A program made the position numbers and the translations under genes. The notes beneath the pieces were generated by a model. It searched no databases, was not told the origin of the DNA, and saw only the letters and a list, made by a program, of their open reading frames with translations. From Aureimonas flava (GTDB lineage Bacteria; Pseudomonadota; Alphaproteobacteria; Rhizobiales; Rhizobiaceae): DNA of 64,000 bases. Shown piece by piece: positions 7,860-17,121 of this stretch (position 1 is its first letter; each line of letters begins with the position of its first letter). The DNA is taken from the NCBI RefSeq assembly GCF_003583935.1, contig NZ_QYRN01000001.1, positions 248,001 to 312,000 of the forward strand, read 5' to 3'.

Positions 7860-8708
7860 ATGAGCAAAGCCAGCGTCGCGCAGGAACCGTCGATGGACGA
7901 GATCCTGGCATCCATTCGGCGAATCATCGAGACCGGCGACGAGAAGGCGGCCGGCAGCGCGAGCCGAGAGGCCGCGGTGGGCGCCGCGAGGCAGATCCCC
8001 GCCTTTCTGGCCGGATCGCCGCTGAAGGCTGTGGCCGAGCGCCGGGCGGACGAGCCCTCCGCTTCCTCCGAACCCGTGCGCCTTCACCCGGAGCCGATGG
8101 CCGGTGCTGCTTTCCCGGGCGCGACGGGCGGCGACGTCGATATGCTGACGGCCGAGCTCGAGACGGAACTCGCCGCGACCTGGGCGCATATCGAGGCCGA
8201 TCGCGAGCCCGCCGCCGCCGCCGCCGGCGCGACCCTTCAGGGCAACCGCAATACGAACGCAAGGAGCGATGCGATGAGCAGCGATCCCGATACGCGTGCC
8301 TTCCCGGATCCGGCCGAAGCCTATGCCCCGCATGACGGCACGGAGCAGCACGCGACCGCGTCCGCCGGGGCAACCCATCCCACAACCAGCTACGAGGCTC
8401 CGATGGAGCGCAGCGCCTTCGAGCCTGCCAACACCGACGCGCGGGCCTCGGAAGAGGCCGCGACGTCGCGCTACGGCGACACGCCCCCGCCGCTGGTTTC
8501 CCCCGCGACGGGCCAGCTCGTCGGAGCATCGTTCAACGAGCTCGCCGAGGCGATCCGGCAAGGCGAGCTGCGCTCGCTGGAGGCGATGGCGCAGGAGATG
8601 CTCCAGCCCATGCTGCGCGACTGGCTGGACGACAACCTTCCCAAGATGGTGGAGCGGCTGATCCGCGAGGAGATCGAGCGCCTGGCGCGAGGTGGTCCCA
8701 AGCGCTGA
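7860..8708 (+). CDS. popZ: Polar organizing protein PopZ (DUF2497)
   Basis: A 282-residue PopZ-family protein that assembles into a polar matrix, anchoring the chromosome and recruiting cell-cycle proteins. It shows the family's three-part design: a conserved N-terminal helix (EPSMDEILASIRRIIE, residues 9-24), a long disordered middle rich in Ala, Pro, Glu and Asp (about 30-215), and a C-terminal helical oligomerisation region (LNELAEAIRQGEL-type repeats, MLRDWLDDNLPKMVERLIREE). It sits between tolC and valS, the standard place for this gene in Hyphomicrobiales. An AT-rich CtrA-like box lies in its upstream region, which would fit cell-cycle control. Confidence 0.92.
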   Translation: MSKASVAQEPSMDEILASIRRIIETGDEKAAGSASREAAVGAARQIPAFLAGSPLKAVAERRADEPSASSEPVRLHPEPMAGAAFPGATGGDVDMLTAELETELAATWAHIEADREPAAAAAGATLQGNRNTNARSDAMSSDPDTRAFPDPAEAYAPHDGTEQHATASAGATHPTTSYEAPMERSAFEPANTDARASEEAATSRYGDTPPPLVSPATGQLVGASFNELAEAIRQGELRSLEAMAQEMLQPMLRDWLDDNLPKMVERLIREEIERLARGGPKR

Positions 8709-8881
8709 GCCCGGCTCGGGCGAGGCCGCCCACGGCACGACGCAGAGGGCGCGCTCTGAGAGGAGGGCGCCCTTCGGCCGTTTGGGCATGCGGTTCGCCC
8801 CGGCAACGTCTCGTTTCGTTGACATCGCGGGCATCTTCCACGAAACCCGGTCGCGATTTCGACCGATCTGGATGTCCGCCC

Positions 8882-11653
8882 ATGGAGAAGACCTACGACG
8901 CCGCTGCGATCGAGCCCCGCGTGGCCGATCGCTGGGAGGCCGCCGACGCGTTTCGCGCCGGGGCGGGCGCGAAGCCCGGCGCCGATCCGTTCTCCATCGT
9001 GATCCCGCCGCCCAACGTCACCGGGTCGCTGCACATCGGCCACGCGCTGAACAACACGCTGCAGGACATCCTGGTCCGTCATCGCCGGATGCTCGGGCAG
9101 AACGTCCTTTGGCAGCCGGGCCTCGACCATGCGGGCATCGCGACGCAGATGGTGGTCGAACGCCAGCTCGCCGAGCGCAAGGAGCCCGGCCGCCGGGCGA
9201 TGGGCCGCGAGGCCTTCATCGAGCGGGTGTGGCAATGGAAGGGCGAGTCGGGCGGCGCGATCCTCGGGCAGCTTCGGCGCCTCGGCGCCTCCTGCGATTG
9301 GTCCCGCGAGCGGTTCACCATGGACGACGGCCTGTCGCGCGCGGTGCGGCGGGTGTTCGTGCAGCTCCATCGCGAGGGCCTGATCTACCGCGACAAGCGG
9401 TTGGTGAACTGGGACCCGAAGCTGCTCACGGCGATCTCCGACATCGAGGTCGAGCAGCGCGAGGTCCGCGGGCACCTCTGGCATTTCCGCTATCCGGTCG
9501 AAGGGCGGACCTACGATCCGGCGAACCCGGAGACCTTCATCACGGTCGCGACGACGCGGCCGGAAACCATGCTGGGGGATTCGGGCGTCGCCGTGAACGG
9601 GGCGGACGAGCGCTATGCCGGGCTGGTGGGCAAGACCGTTCGCCTTCCGCTGGTCGGCCGCGTCATCCCCGTGGTCGCCGACGACTACGCCGATCCCGAG
9701 GCTGGATCGGGCGCGGTGAAGATCACACCGGCCCACGACTTCAACGACTTCGAGGTCGGCGAGCGGCACGGGCTGGCGCGCATCGCGGTTCTGGCGCCCG
9801 ACGCCACGATCGCGATCCGCGACAACGCCGAATTCCTGGAAGGCCTCTTCCCGGCCGACGGCGAGCGCGCGGTCGCGATGTTCGAGGGCCTGGATCGCTT
9901 CGCCGCGCGCAAGCTGCTGGTCGACTGGATGGACGGGGAGGGCTACCTCGCAAAGATCGACGACCACGTCCACATGGTGCCGCACGGCGACCGCGGCGGC
10001 GTGCCGATCGAGCCGTTCCTGACGGACCAGTGGTACGTCGACACCAAGACCCTGGCGCAGCCGGCGATCGCCAGCGTGCGCGAGGGCCGCACGACCTTCG
10101 TGCCGCGCAACTGGGACAAGACCTACTTCGACTGGATGGAGAACATCCAGCCGTGGTGCATCTCGCGCCAGCTCTGGTGGGGTCACCAGATCCCGGCCTG
10201 GTACGGGCCGGACGGCGCGGTGTTCGTGGACGAGGACGAGGAGGCGGTCGCCGGCGCGGCGCTCGCCCACTACGTCACCAACGGCACGCTGACCGACGCG
10301 AAGGCGCGCGAGATGGCGGAAAGCGGCTCGCTCTTCGACGGCTTCCTGCGGCGCGACGAGGACGTGCTCGACACCTGGTTCTCGTCGGCCCTCTGGCCCT
10401 TCTCGACGCTGGGCTGGCCCGACCGCACGCCGGAACTCGCGACCTACTACCCGACCAGCGTCCTCGTCTCGGGCTTCGACATCATCTTCTTCTGGGTCGC
10501 CCGGATGATGATGATGGGGTTGCACTTCACCGGCCAGGAGCCCTTCGGCACGGTCTACATGCACGCTCTCGTTCGCGACAAGAACGGGGCCAAGATGTCG
10601 AAGTCGAAGGGCAACGTGGTCGATCCGCTCGACCTGATCGACGAGTTCGGCGCCGACGCGCTGCGCTTCACGCTGGCCATCATGGCGGCCCAGGGGCGCG
10701 ACGTGAAGCTCGATCCGCAGCGGATCGGCGGCTACCGCAACTTCGGCACCAAGCTCTGGAACGCCACGCGCTTCGCCGAGATGAACGGCGCCCAACACAA
10801 TGTGCCCGTGGATCCCGCAGCGCTGTCGCTGCCGCTGAACCGCTGGCTGATGAGCGAGCTGGCGACGGCGATCTCGGAAGTGGACGCCGCGCTCGGCTCC
10901 TACCGCTTCAACGACGCCGCCGCCGCGATCTACCGCTTCACCTGGAACACGGTCTGCGACTGGTACCTCGAGCTCGCCAAGCCGGTGTTCCTGGGGCAGG
11001 ACGAGGCCGCCAAGGCTGAGACGCGGCGCGTGACGGGCTTTGTGCTCGACCGGGTCTATGCGCTGCTGCACCCGTTCATGCCCTTCCTGACGGAGGAGCT
11101 GTGGGCGGCGACGGCGGGCGAGCGGCCGCGCGCCGGGCTGCTGTGCCACGGCGAGTGGCCGGTGCTGGCCTTCCACGACGAGGAGGCGGCGAGCGACCTG
11201 AACTGGCTGGTGGCGCTGGTCGGGGAGATTCGCTCGATTCGCGCCGAGATGAACGTCCCGCCGGGGGCCGAAGCGCCGCTCGTCGCCGTGGGCGTCGACG
11301 AGCTCACCCGCGAGCGCCTCGCCCGTCACGACGCTGCGCTCAAGCGTCTGGCGCGCCTGTCCAGCGTCGAGACGGCCGAGGTCGCGCCGCCGCAGTCGGT
11401 CCAGTTCGTGCTCGACACGCGCTCCTACGCGCTGCCGCTGGCGGGCATGGTCGACGTCGCGGCCGAGATCGCGCGCCTGTCCAAGGCCGCGGACAAGGCG
11501 GCGGCCGAGGTCGGACGGATCGACAAGAAGCTCTCCAACGAGAAGTTCGTGGCCAATGCGCCCGACGAGGTGGTGGCGCAGGAGCGCGAGAAGCGCGAAG
11601 CCTATCTCGCCGAGGCTCAGAAGCTCGAAGCCGCTCTCGCCATGCTGCGTTAG
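8882..11653 (+). CDS. valS: Valine--tRNA ligase
   Basis: A 923-residue class I aminoacyl-tRNA synthetase that charges tRNA-Val. The start is the ATG at 8882 (MEKTYDAAAIEPR), matching the family N-terminus; the frame also runs 21 residues further up, with no homology-like content. Visible features: the HIGH motif within GSLHIGHAL (near residue 52), the CP1 editing domain, KMSKSKGN (near 571), the anticodon-binding helical bundle, and a C-terminal coiled coil (about 850-923, DKAAAEVGRIDKKLSNE). The length is normal for ValS. It is followed by a strong hairpin. Confidence 0.98.
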   Translation: MEKTYDAAAIEPRVADRWEAADAFRAGAGAKPGADPFSIVIPPPNVTGSLHIGHALNNTLQDILVRHRRMLGQNVLWQPGLDHAGIATQMVVERQLAERKEPGRRAMGREAFIERVWQWKGESGGAILGQLRRLGASCDWSRERFTMDDGLSRAVRRVFVQLHREGLIYRDKRLVNWDPKLLTAISDIEVEQREVRGHLWHFRYPVEGRTYDPANPETFITVATTRPETMLGDSGVAVNGADERYAGLVGKTVRLPLVGRVIPVVADDYADPEAGSGAVKITPAHDFNDFEVGERHGLARIAVLAPDATIAIRDNAEFLEGLFPADGERAVAMFEGLDRFAARKLLVDWMDGEGYLAKIDDHVHMVPHGDRGGVPIEPFLTDQWYVDTKTLAQPAIASVREGRTTFVPRNWDKTYFDWMENIQPWCISRQLWWGHQIPAWYGPDGAVFVDEDEEAVAGAALAHYVTNGTLTDAKAREMAESGSLFDGFLRRDEDVLDTWFSSALWPFSTLGWPDRTPELATYYPTSVLVSGFDIIFFWVARMMMMGLHFTGQEPFGTVYMHALVRDKNGAKMSKSKGNVVDPLDLIDEFGADALRFTLAIMAAQGRDVKLDPQRIGGYRNFGTKLWNATRFAEMNGAQHNVPVDPAALSLPLNRWLMSELATAISEVDAALGSYRFNDAAAAIYRFTWNTVCDWYLELAKPVFLGQDEAAKAETRRVTGFVLDRVYALLHPFMPFLTEELWAATAGERPRAGLLCHGEWPVLAFHDEEAASDLNWLVALVGEIRSIRAEMNVPPGAEAPLVAVGVDELTRERLARHDAALKRLARLSSVETAEVAPPQSVQFVLDTRSYALPLAGMVDVAAEIARLSKAADKAAAEVGRIDKKLSNEKFVANAPDEVVAQEREKREAYLAEAQKLEAALAMLR

Positions 11654-11669
11654 GCAGGACGGCGGACCG

Positions 11670-11702
11670 CCGTTGCCGGAACCTGTAGCGTTCCGGCAAC
11701 GG
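11670..11702 (+). terminator. Hairpin terminator after valS
   Basis: A perfect 13-bp stem (CCGTTGCCGGAAC / GTTCCGGCAACGG) with a 7-base loop starts 17 bases after the valS stop. The downstream sequence has only scattered T residues, so it may be a weak intrinsic terminator or an mRNA 3'-end stabiliser. Confidence 0.6.
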
Positions 11703-11956
11703 TGGCCGAATTCTTCCCTTTACGGAAGAGTTCACAAACTCGTTGCACGGAGCCGAACGAACCCCCCGTCTCAAGTTCGAGTTCCGATCGACTTCGAGCG
11801 AATACAATGGACTAGGGGAGAAAATCTCCTCCAGGACTCGAAGCGTAAGCCGCGTCGGGCGGACTTTCGCCAACCTGTCGCCGCGCTTCCGCCCGTATTC
11901 CCATGAATGCGGCGCCGTGACACGCTCCCATCACAGAAGACCGGTGGGGGAAAATC
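11703..11956 (+). promoter_or_regulatory. valS-fadL intergenic region with possible promoter
   Basis: No gene fits here. The valS hairpin occupies the left edge. A TACAAT hexamer at 11803-11808 is the best -10-like element, but no good -35 is seen at 16-18 bases. A short GGAGA-AAA-TCTCC hairpin follows at about 11816. The long leader would belong to the porin gene at 11957. Confidence 0.3.
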
Positions 11957-13309
11957 ATGAGCGGTTTCAAGGCGCGCCTCGCGCAGACGACATTCCTGGT
12001 GCTGATCGGGGCGAGCGCGGCCCAGGCGGGCGGCTTCCAGCGCGGCACGGCCGACACGGACGTGCTCTACGACGCCACGCCGGTCACCACGCGGCTCGGC
12101 TTCACCTACGTCAATCCCGCGCGCGGCTTCGACCGCGTCGAGGGCGTGTCGGGCGACTTCGGCGACTACACCGGAACCTACGTGATCCCCAGCGCCGCGC
12201 TGAAGCTCGGCAACGACACCGTCGCCTGCGTCGGCAACTACGTCGAGGCCTTCGCGGCGGAGGGCGACTACTCCTCGCTGCCGGGCGGCGCGCAGCCCGC
12301 CGCATTCCCCGGCGGCTCGCGCGTGCGCGACCTCGAATTCGACTCCGACGAGATCAGCGCGACCTGCCGCCTGAGCTACATGAGCAACGGCATGCGCTTC
12401 AGCCTGCTCGGCGGCGTCTTCGGCGAGGACTTCAACTTCAACGGCACCAGCCTCGCCACCCGCAACATCGGCGCGACGCTGCCGGCCAGCCTCCAGGCCG
12501 CCCTCGGCGCCTTCGGCGGCCAGCTTCTCCTGCCCGTGGCCCTCACGGCCGACACCAGCGCCGACTTCAAGCCCGGCTTCCGAATCGGCGCCGCGTTCGA
12601 GATTCCCGCGATCGCCCTGCGCGCGCAGGTGCTCTATCGCTCCGAGGTCGAGCACGACGATATTCTCGGCACCGGAACGCTGCTTGCCGCCAACGACGCC
12701 TTCGTGCAGCTCGCCGACGGGCGCCAGCTCTCCATCCCCACCGCCGCGGCCTTCCTCGCGCAGCAAGGCATCAATGTGCCGCCGTCGCTGATCGCGGCCC
12801 TGCCGACCGGGGGCACCGTGCTGGCCAGCAACCTGCCGGCCTCCCTCAACACGGCGACCAGCCCGCAGAGCCTCTACATCAACGCCCAGACGGGCATTGC
12901 CGAGGGCACGCTGCTCCTGGGCTCGTTCCGCTGGACGGACTGGAGCACCAACCGGGCCGTGGTCACGACCGTCGCGGGTAACTCCAACGTCAGCCCCTAC
13001 TACTGGGACGACGGCTACACGGCGACCATCGGCATCGGCCGGGCCTTCAACGAGAACGTGTCGGGCAGCATCTCGATCGGCTACGACAGCGGCGTCTCGA
13101 CTGGCGCGGAGACGACCTATACCGACCTCTACACCCTGTCGGGCGGCCTCGCGCTCAAGAACAACGACTGGGCCGAACTGCGCGTCGGCGGGCTGATCGG
13201 CTACTGGACCGACGGCGAGCAGCGCCGCACGAGCGGCGCCCTCTTCGACGCGGATGTGGGCGACGACTGGGTCTACGCCGCCAACGTGTCGCTCAAGCTG
13301 ACCTTCTGA
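11957..13309 (+). CDS. FadL/OmpP1/TodX-type outer membrane transport protein
   Basis: A 450-residue beta-barrel for uptake of hydrophobic compounds such as long-chain fatty acids. A signal peptide (KARLAQTTFLVLIGASAAQA) is cleaved before GGFQRGTADTDVLYD, the family's N-terminal hatch-like segment. The rest is alternating Gly- and aromatic-rich strands, ending in NVSLKLTF with the terminal Phe preferred by the Bam machinery. The start has GGGG near 10 bases upstream. The porin stands alone between a valS terminator and its own downstream hairpin, so it is probably monocistronic. The substrate cannot be read from sequence. Confidence 0.88.
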   Translation: MSGFKARLAQTTFLVLIGASAAQAGGFQRGTADTDVLYDATPVTTRLGFTYVNPARGFDRVEGVSGDFGDYTGTYVIPSAALKLGNDTVACVGNYVEAFAAEGDYSSLPGGAQPAAFPGGSRVRDLEFDSDEISATCRLSYMSNGMRFSLLGGVFGEDFNFNGTSLATRNIGATLPASLQAALGAFGGQLLLPVALTADTSADFKPGFRIGAAFEIPAIALRAQVLYRSEVEHDDILGTGTLLAANDAFVQLADGRQLSIPTAAAFLAQQGINVPPSLIAALPTGGTVLASNLPASLNTATSPQSLYINAQTGIAEGTLLLGSFRWTDWSTNRAVVTTVAGNSNVSPYYWDDGYTATIGIGRAFNENVSGSISIGYDSGVSTGAETTYTDLYTLSGGLALKNNDWAELRVGGLIGYWTDGEQRRTSGALFDADVGDDWVYAANVSLKLTF

Positions 13310-13325
13310 ACCCTTTGAAAACGCG

Positions 13326-13360
13326 GACGGCGGCGCCGGCCCCTGGGCTGCGCCGCCGTC
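13326..13360 (+). terminator. Hairpin terminator after the FadL-type gene
   Basis: A 10-bp stem GACGGCGGCG / CGCCGCCGTC with a 15-base GC-rich loop begins 16 bases after the porin stop codon. It is followed by TGCTTG rather than a full T-run. Confidence 0.5.
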
Positions 13361-13668
13361 TGCTTGTCGGAGCGTCGGCAATGTGTGGGGCGGCGGCAAC
13401 ACTATTGCAGCCAAGCATCGCCTATAACCGGCACCGAGGGGAAATGCCGTGCTGCCGCCATAAAGGCGGACCACCCACGTCCTCGAAGAACGGGGACGGA
13501 ATTCTCAGGGCATGATGGCGCGAGCTGTTTTTCCGAACCTCGACGTGGGGGGACGGATCATGAAGACGACAATCGATCGAAAGGGGCCGCCGTGCTCGGC
13601 GGGTCGTCGGGTCCGTTATCCGGCATCCGCGGTTCCCGCCGCACCCGTTTGCGTTGTGACACACGACG
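13361..13668. other. Gene-free region upstream of exoR
   Basis: About 300 bases with only short, non-protein-like open frames. It presumably carries the exoR promoter and leader. No clear -35/-10 pair or operator could be picked out by eye, and the exoR ATG itself has no strong Shine-Dalgarno motif. Confidence 0.4.
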
Positions 13669-14481
13669 ATGTCGCGTTCTAACGCCGTCCGCGCTGCCTG
13701 CTTCCTCTCTGTTCTGGCCGTTTGCGGCCCGTCGCTGGCGTTGGATCCGACCGCCGCTCCGACGACCACGTCCTCATCCAGCCCGCGCGACGTCTTCTCC
13801 CTGGGGTTCGCCGCCTACAAGCGCGGCGAGACGGCTGCCGCCATCGACGCCCTCCAGCATGCGGCCGAACTCGGCCATGCCGGGGCGCGCTGGAAGCTCG
13901 GGCAGATGTACGCCGAGGGCGACGGGGTGGTGGAGAACGACTTCGAAGCCTTCAAGATGTTCGAGCAGATCGTGCGCGACCAGGAGGACGACACCGCCGC
14001 TTCGCCCAACGCGCCCTACGTCGTCAGCGCGGTGCTGGCGCTTGCCGAGTATCTGCGCTCCGGCATCACGGGAACGCCGGTCAAGGCGGACGCCGCACAG
14101 GCGCGCCAGCTCTACACCCATGCCGCGACCTACTTCGGCGACGCGCGGGCGCAGTTCGAGCTGGGCCGGATGCTGCTGGCAGGCGAGGGCGGCCGCGCCA
14201 ACCCTCGCCAGGCCGCGCGCTGGCTGAAGCTTTCCGCCCACAAGGGCTACACCAAGGCCGAGGCGCTGCTCGGCTACCTGATCTTCGACGGCGACGCGAT
14301 CTCCATGCGCGCCGAGCCGGGGCGCGGGCTGGCCATGCTCACGCGGGCCTACAAGACCGCGTCGGTCAAGGACCGCGAGTGGATCCGCCCGCTGCAGGAA
14401 GAGGCGTTCTCCCTGTCGTCCGAGGACGACCGCAAGACGGCGATCGCCTTTGCCGACAGCGCGGGAGCCCCCGCGCAATAG
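13669..14481 (+). CDS. exoR: ExoR-like periplasmic Sel1-repeat regulator
   Basis: A 270-residue exported protein made of Sel1/TPR-like repeats. The signal peptide (SNAVRAACFLSVLAVCGPSLA) is cleaved before LDPTAAP. The repeats follow: FSLGFAAYKRGETAAAIDAL, AELGHAGARWKLGQMYAEGD, a segment with FEAFKMFEQIV, AQFELGRMLLAGEGG and KGYTKAEALLGYLIFDGD. The arrangement and the ITGTPVKADAAQARQLY segment match ExoR, which in Sinorhizobium and Agrobacterium binds the sensor ExoS/ChvG in the periplasm and represses exopolysaccharide synthesis while promoting motility. It is convergent with xthA only 3 bases away. The kinase-regulator pair it would control is not in this window. Confidence 0.85.
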   Translation: MSRSNAVRAACFLSVLAVCGPSLALDPTAAPTTTSSSSPRDVFSLGFAAYKRGETAAAIDALQHAAELGHAGARWKLGQMYAEGDGVVENDFEAFKMFEQIVRDQEDDTAASPNAPYVVSAVLALAEYLRSGITGTPVKADAAQARQLYTHAATYFGDARAQFELGRMLLAGEGGRANPRQAARWLKLSAHKGYTKAEALLGYLIFDGDAISMRAEPGRGLAMLTRAYKTASVKDREWIRPLQEEAFSLSSEDDRKTAIAFADSAGAPAQ

Positions 14482-14484
14482 CCC

Positions 14485-15279
14485 TCAGCGCAGCGCCGTC
14501 GGGTCGATCTCCACGACCACCGGCACGTGGTCGGAGGGCTTTTCCCAGCCGCGCACATGCTTGTCGATTGCCACCGAGCGAAGCGCCGCCGCGGCTTCGG
14601 GCGACAGGGCGACGTGGTCGATCCGGATACCGTTGTCCTTCTGCCAGGCACCCGCCTGATAGTCCCAGAACGTGTAGACGCCCGCCTGATCGCACGCCGC
14701 GCGCACCGCGTCCGTCATGCCGAGATTGAGGAGACGTCGATAGGCCGACCGGCTTTCCGGCTGGTACAGGGCGTCGTCCACCCAGGCGGCCGGGTTCTTC
14801 GCGTCCTCGGGCTGGGGAATCACGTTGTAGTCGCCCGCCAGCACGAACGGCGTCTCGTTCGCGAGCCGGCGGCGGGCATGCGCTTCGAGACGCTCCATCC
14901 AGCCGAGCTTGTAGGTGAACTTCTCCGTGCCGAGCGGATTGCCGTTCGGCAGGTAGAGCGAGGCGAATCGCAGGCGCCGCGCCCCGACCTCCCAGACACC
15001 TTCGATGAACCGCGCCTGCTCGTCGGAGGCATCGCCCGGCAGACCGCGCTCCACGACGGCCGGCGGCTCGCGAGACAGGAGCGCCACGCCGTTGAAGCCC
15101 TTTTGGCCGTGCGTCTCCACATGCCACCCACGCGCCTCGAGCTCCGCACGCGGGAAGCCCTCGTCCACGCTCTTGATCTCCTGCAGGCCGACGATGTCGG
15201 GCATCCGCTCGTCGAGCCAGGCAAGGAGCGTGTCGATCCGTGCCTTGACGCCGTTGATGTTCCAGGTGGCGAGCAGCAT
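14485..15279 (-). CDS. xthA: Exodeoxyribonuclease III
   Basis: A 264-residue member of the exonuclease III / AP endonuclease family, which cuts DNA at abasic sites and removes 3' blocks in base-excision repair. Metal and catalytic motifs are visible: ATWNINGVKAR, LQEIKS (metal-binding Glu), SLYLPNG, LAGDYNVIP (catalytic Asp and Asn), and the C-terminal IRIDHVALSP and KPSDHVPV (catalytic Asp-His). The length is standard. It is followed upstream on the same strand by erpA, 58 bases away, and could share its transcript. Confidence 0.95.
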   Translation of the reverse strand: MLLATWNINGVKARIDTLLAWLDERMPDIVGLQEIKSVDEGFPRAELEARGWHVETHGQKGFNGVALLSREPPAVVERGLPGDASDEQARFIEGVWEVGARRLRFASLYLPNGNPLGTEKFTYKLGWMERLEAHARRRLANETPFVLAGDYNVIPQPEDAKNPAAWVDDALYQPESRSAYRRLLNLGMTDAVRAACDQAGVYTFWDYQAGAWQKDNGIRIDHVALSPEAAAALRSVAIDKHVRGWEKPSDHVPVVVEIDPTALR

Positions 15280-15337
15280 GGGCCTTGTCCGAACGGAGGA
15301 GGGTGACCGACGCCATGCCCTCCGCCGCCCGCGTCTG

Positions 15338-15679
15338 TCAAATCGCGAACGAGGTCCCGCAGCCGCAGGAGGCCGTCGCGTTCGGATTGCGGATCTGGAA
15401 GGACTGGCCCATCAGGTCGTCCACGAAATCCACCACCGATCCGTCGAGATAGGCGAGGGATGTCTGGTCGACGATGACGCGGGCGCCGTCCTTCTCGATC
15501 ACGAGGTCGTCGCCGTCGCTTTCGTGCGTCAGGTCGAACTTGTAGGAAAAGCCGGAACAGCCGCCGCCCTCCACGGAGATGCGCAGCGCGTTGTCGGTGT
15601 CGCTCCTGGCGAGGATCGCCCGGATCCGGCGGGCGGCCGCCTCGGACACGGTGATGGAGGTGGCGAGCGTGTCGCTCAT
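15338..15679 (-). CDS. erpA: Iron-sulfur cluster insertion protein ErpA (HesB/IscA family)
   Basis: A 113-residue A-type carrier that passes Fe-S clusters to apoproteins. The three ligand cysteines are present: GGGCSGFSY and the C-terminal CGCGTSF. ErpA fits better than IscA because no other ISC genes are nearby and the erpA-dgt divergent pair recurs in Hyphomicrobiales. The start is an ATG at 15679. It is divergent from dgt, with 137 bases between. Confidence 0.92.
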   Translation of the reverse strand: MSDTLATSITVSEAAARRIRAILARSDTDNALRISVEGGGCSGFSYKFDLTHESDGDDLVIEKDGARVIVDQTSLAYLDGSVVDFVDDLMGQSFQIRNPNATASCGCGTSFAI

Positions 15680-15816
15680 GGCTGACCCGGCGCCGTTCGT
15701 GCGGCGTTCCGGCCTCTTGTTGTTGGGGTCGTGGTGCTAAGGTATGGACGCGCACCGGGAGGGTCAATCTCGCCCCGCCCGCGTCCCGCCCGGGACGCCC
15801 ATCAGCGCAGGACGGC

Positions 15817-17031
15817 ATGTCGGACTGGACAACCCAAGGCATCGGAACGGGCCACGACGGACTCGCGCCCTATGCCGTGCACGCGGCCGGCTCGCGCGGG
15901 CGTCTGGTGCCCGAACCCGACAGCCGCACGCGCACGCCCTTCCAGCGCGACCGCGACCGCATCGTCCATTCCACCGCCTTCCGGCGGCTCAAGCACAAGA
16001 CGCAGGTCTTCGTGGCCTACGAGGGCGACCACTATCGCACGCGCCTGACCCATACGATCGAGGTCTCGCAGATCGCCCGCGCCTTCGCCCGCGCCCTGCG
16101 CCTGGACGAGGACCTGACGGAAGCGATCGCGCTGGTCCACGATTTCGGCCACACGCCCTTCGGCCATGCCGGCGAGCGCGCGCTGGACCGGCGGCTCCAG
16201 GCCTTCGGCGGGTTCGATCACAACGCCCAGTCCCTGCGGATCGTCACGGCGTTGGAGCGTCGCTACGCCGAGTTCGACGGGCTGAACCTCACCTTCGAGA
16301 CGCTGGAAGGGCTGGTCAAGCACAACGGGCCGCTGACCGGGCCACATGCCAAGGCCGGGCACGACGTGCCGCCGCAGATCGCAGCGTTCGACCGGCGCTT
16401 CCCGCTGGCGCTCGACCGGTTCGCGAGCCTGGAGGCGCAGGCGGCGGCGATTTCCGACGACATCGCCTACAACACCCACGACCTCGACGACGGGCTGCGG
16501 GCCGGGCTTCTGTCGCTGGAGGACCTGGGGCAGCTCGACCTCGCCGGCGACATCCTGCGCGAGGTCCGCGCGCGGCATCCGGGTCTCGACGCGGTGCGCA
16601 CCGGGCACGAGATCATGCGCCGGCACATCACCCGAATGGTGGAGGACGTGATCGCCACGACGCTTGCGCGGCTCGCGGAGGAAGCGGTCGGCAGCGTCGA
16701 GGACGTGCGCGCCGCCACCGGCACGATCGTGGACTTCTCGCCCCGCATGCGTGCGCAGGTCGCGCAGACGCGGGACTTCCTCTTCCGGCGCGTGTATCGG
16801 AACCCGATGGTCTTCGGCACCATGGAGCGTGCCGAGCGCGTCGTGGAGGAGCTGTTCGACAGGTTCTGCGAGCGTCCCACCCTGCTGCCGGACGGGTGGA
16901 GCGAGGCGGCATCGGGCCTCCCGCCGGAGCGGCTGGCTCGCCATGTGGGCGACTATCTTTCAGGAATGACCGACAGTTTCGCCCTCGCCGAACACCGTCG
17001 CCTGTTTGACGATACGGCGGATTTGCGCTAG
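15817..17031 (+). CDS. dgt: dGTPase-like deoxynucleoside triphosphate triphosphohydrolase
   Basis: A 404-residue HD-domain enzyme that splits dNTPs into deoxynucleoside and triphosphate. It has [18 protein letters not shown] near the N-terminus, then metal-binding residues in [11 protein letters not shown] (His), [16 protein letters not shown] (His-Asp plus the later His) and [15 protein letters not shown] (Asp). This is the shorter type-2 dGTPase subfamily common in alphaproteobacteria. AGGA lies just upstream of the ATG. argS follows 90 bases downstream on the same strand. Confidence 0.93.
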   Translation: MSDWTTQGIGTGHDGLAPYAVHAAGSRGRLVPEPDSRTRTPFQRDRDRIVHSTAFRRLKHKTQVFVAYEGDHYRTRLTHTIEVSQIARAFARALRLDEDLTEAIALVHDFGHTPFGHAGERALDRRLQAFGGFDHNAQSLRIVTALERRYAEFDGLNLTFETLEGLVKHNGPLTGPHAKAGHDVPPQIAAFDRRFPLALDRFASLEAQAAAISDDIAYNTHDLDDGLRAGLLSLEDLGQLDLAGDILREVRARHPGLDAVRTGHEIMRRHITRMVEDVIATTLARLAEEAVGSVEDVRAATGTIVDFSPRMRAQVAQTRDFLFRRVYRNPMVFGTMERAERVVEELFDRFCERPTLLPDGWSEAASGLPPERLARHVGDYLSGMTDSFALAEHRRLFDDTADLR

Positions 17032-17121
17032 CGCCGCCGCTCGCAGCGCGCGCCGGATCCACCGTTCCGACACGCGCCGCACCCATCGCGCGGCGACGCG
17101 CGCGCCAACTCGGAAACTTCC

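Noticed and set aside
8471-11329. A 952-residue minus-strand frame opposite popZ and valS.
   Set aside because: A GC-driven shadow of valS; no ribosome site and no recognisable protein pattern.
13361-13668. Short frames in the gap before exoR as coding genes.
   Set aside because: Composition is Arg/Ser-rich, frames overlap in both strands and none has a good ribosome site.
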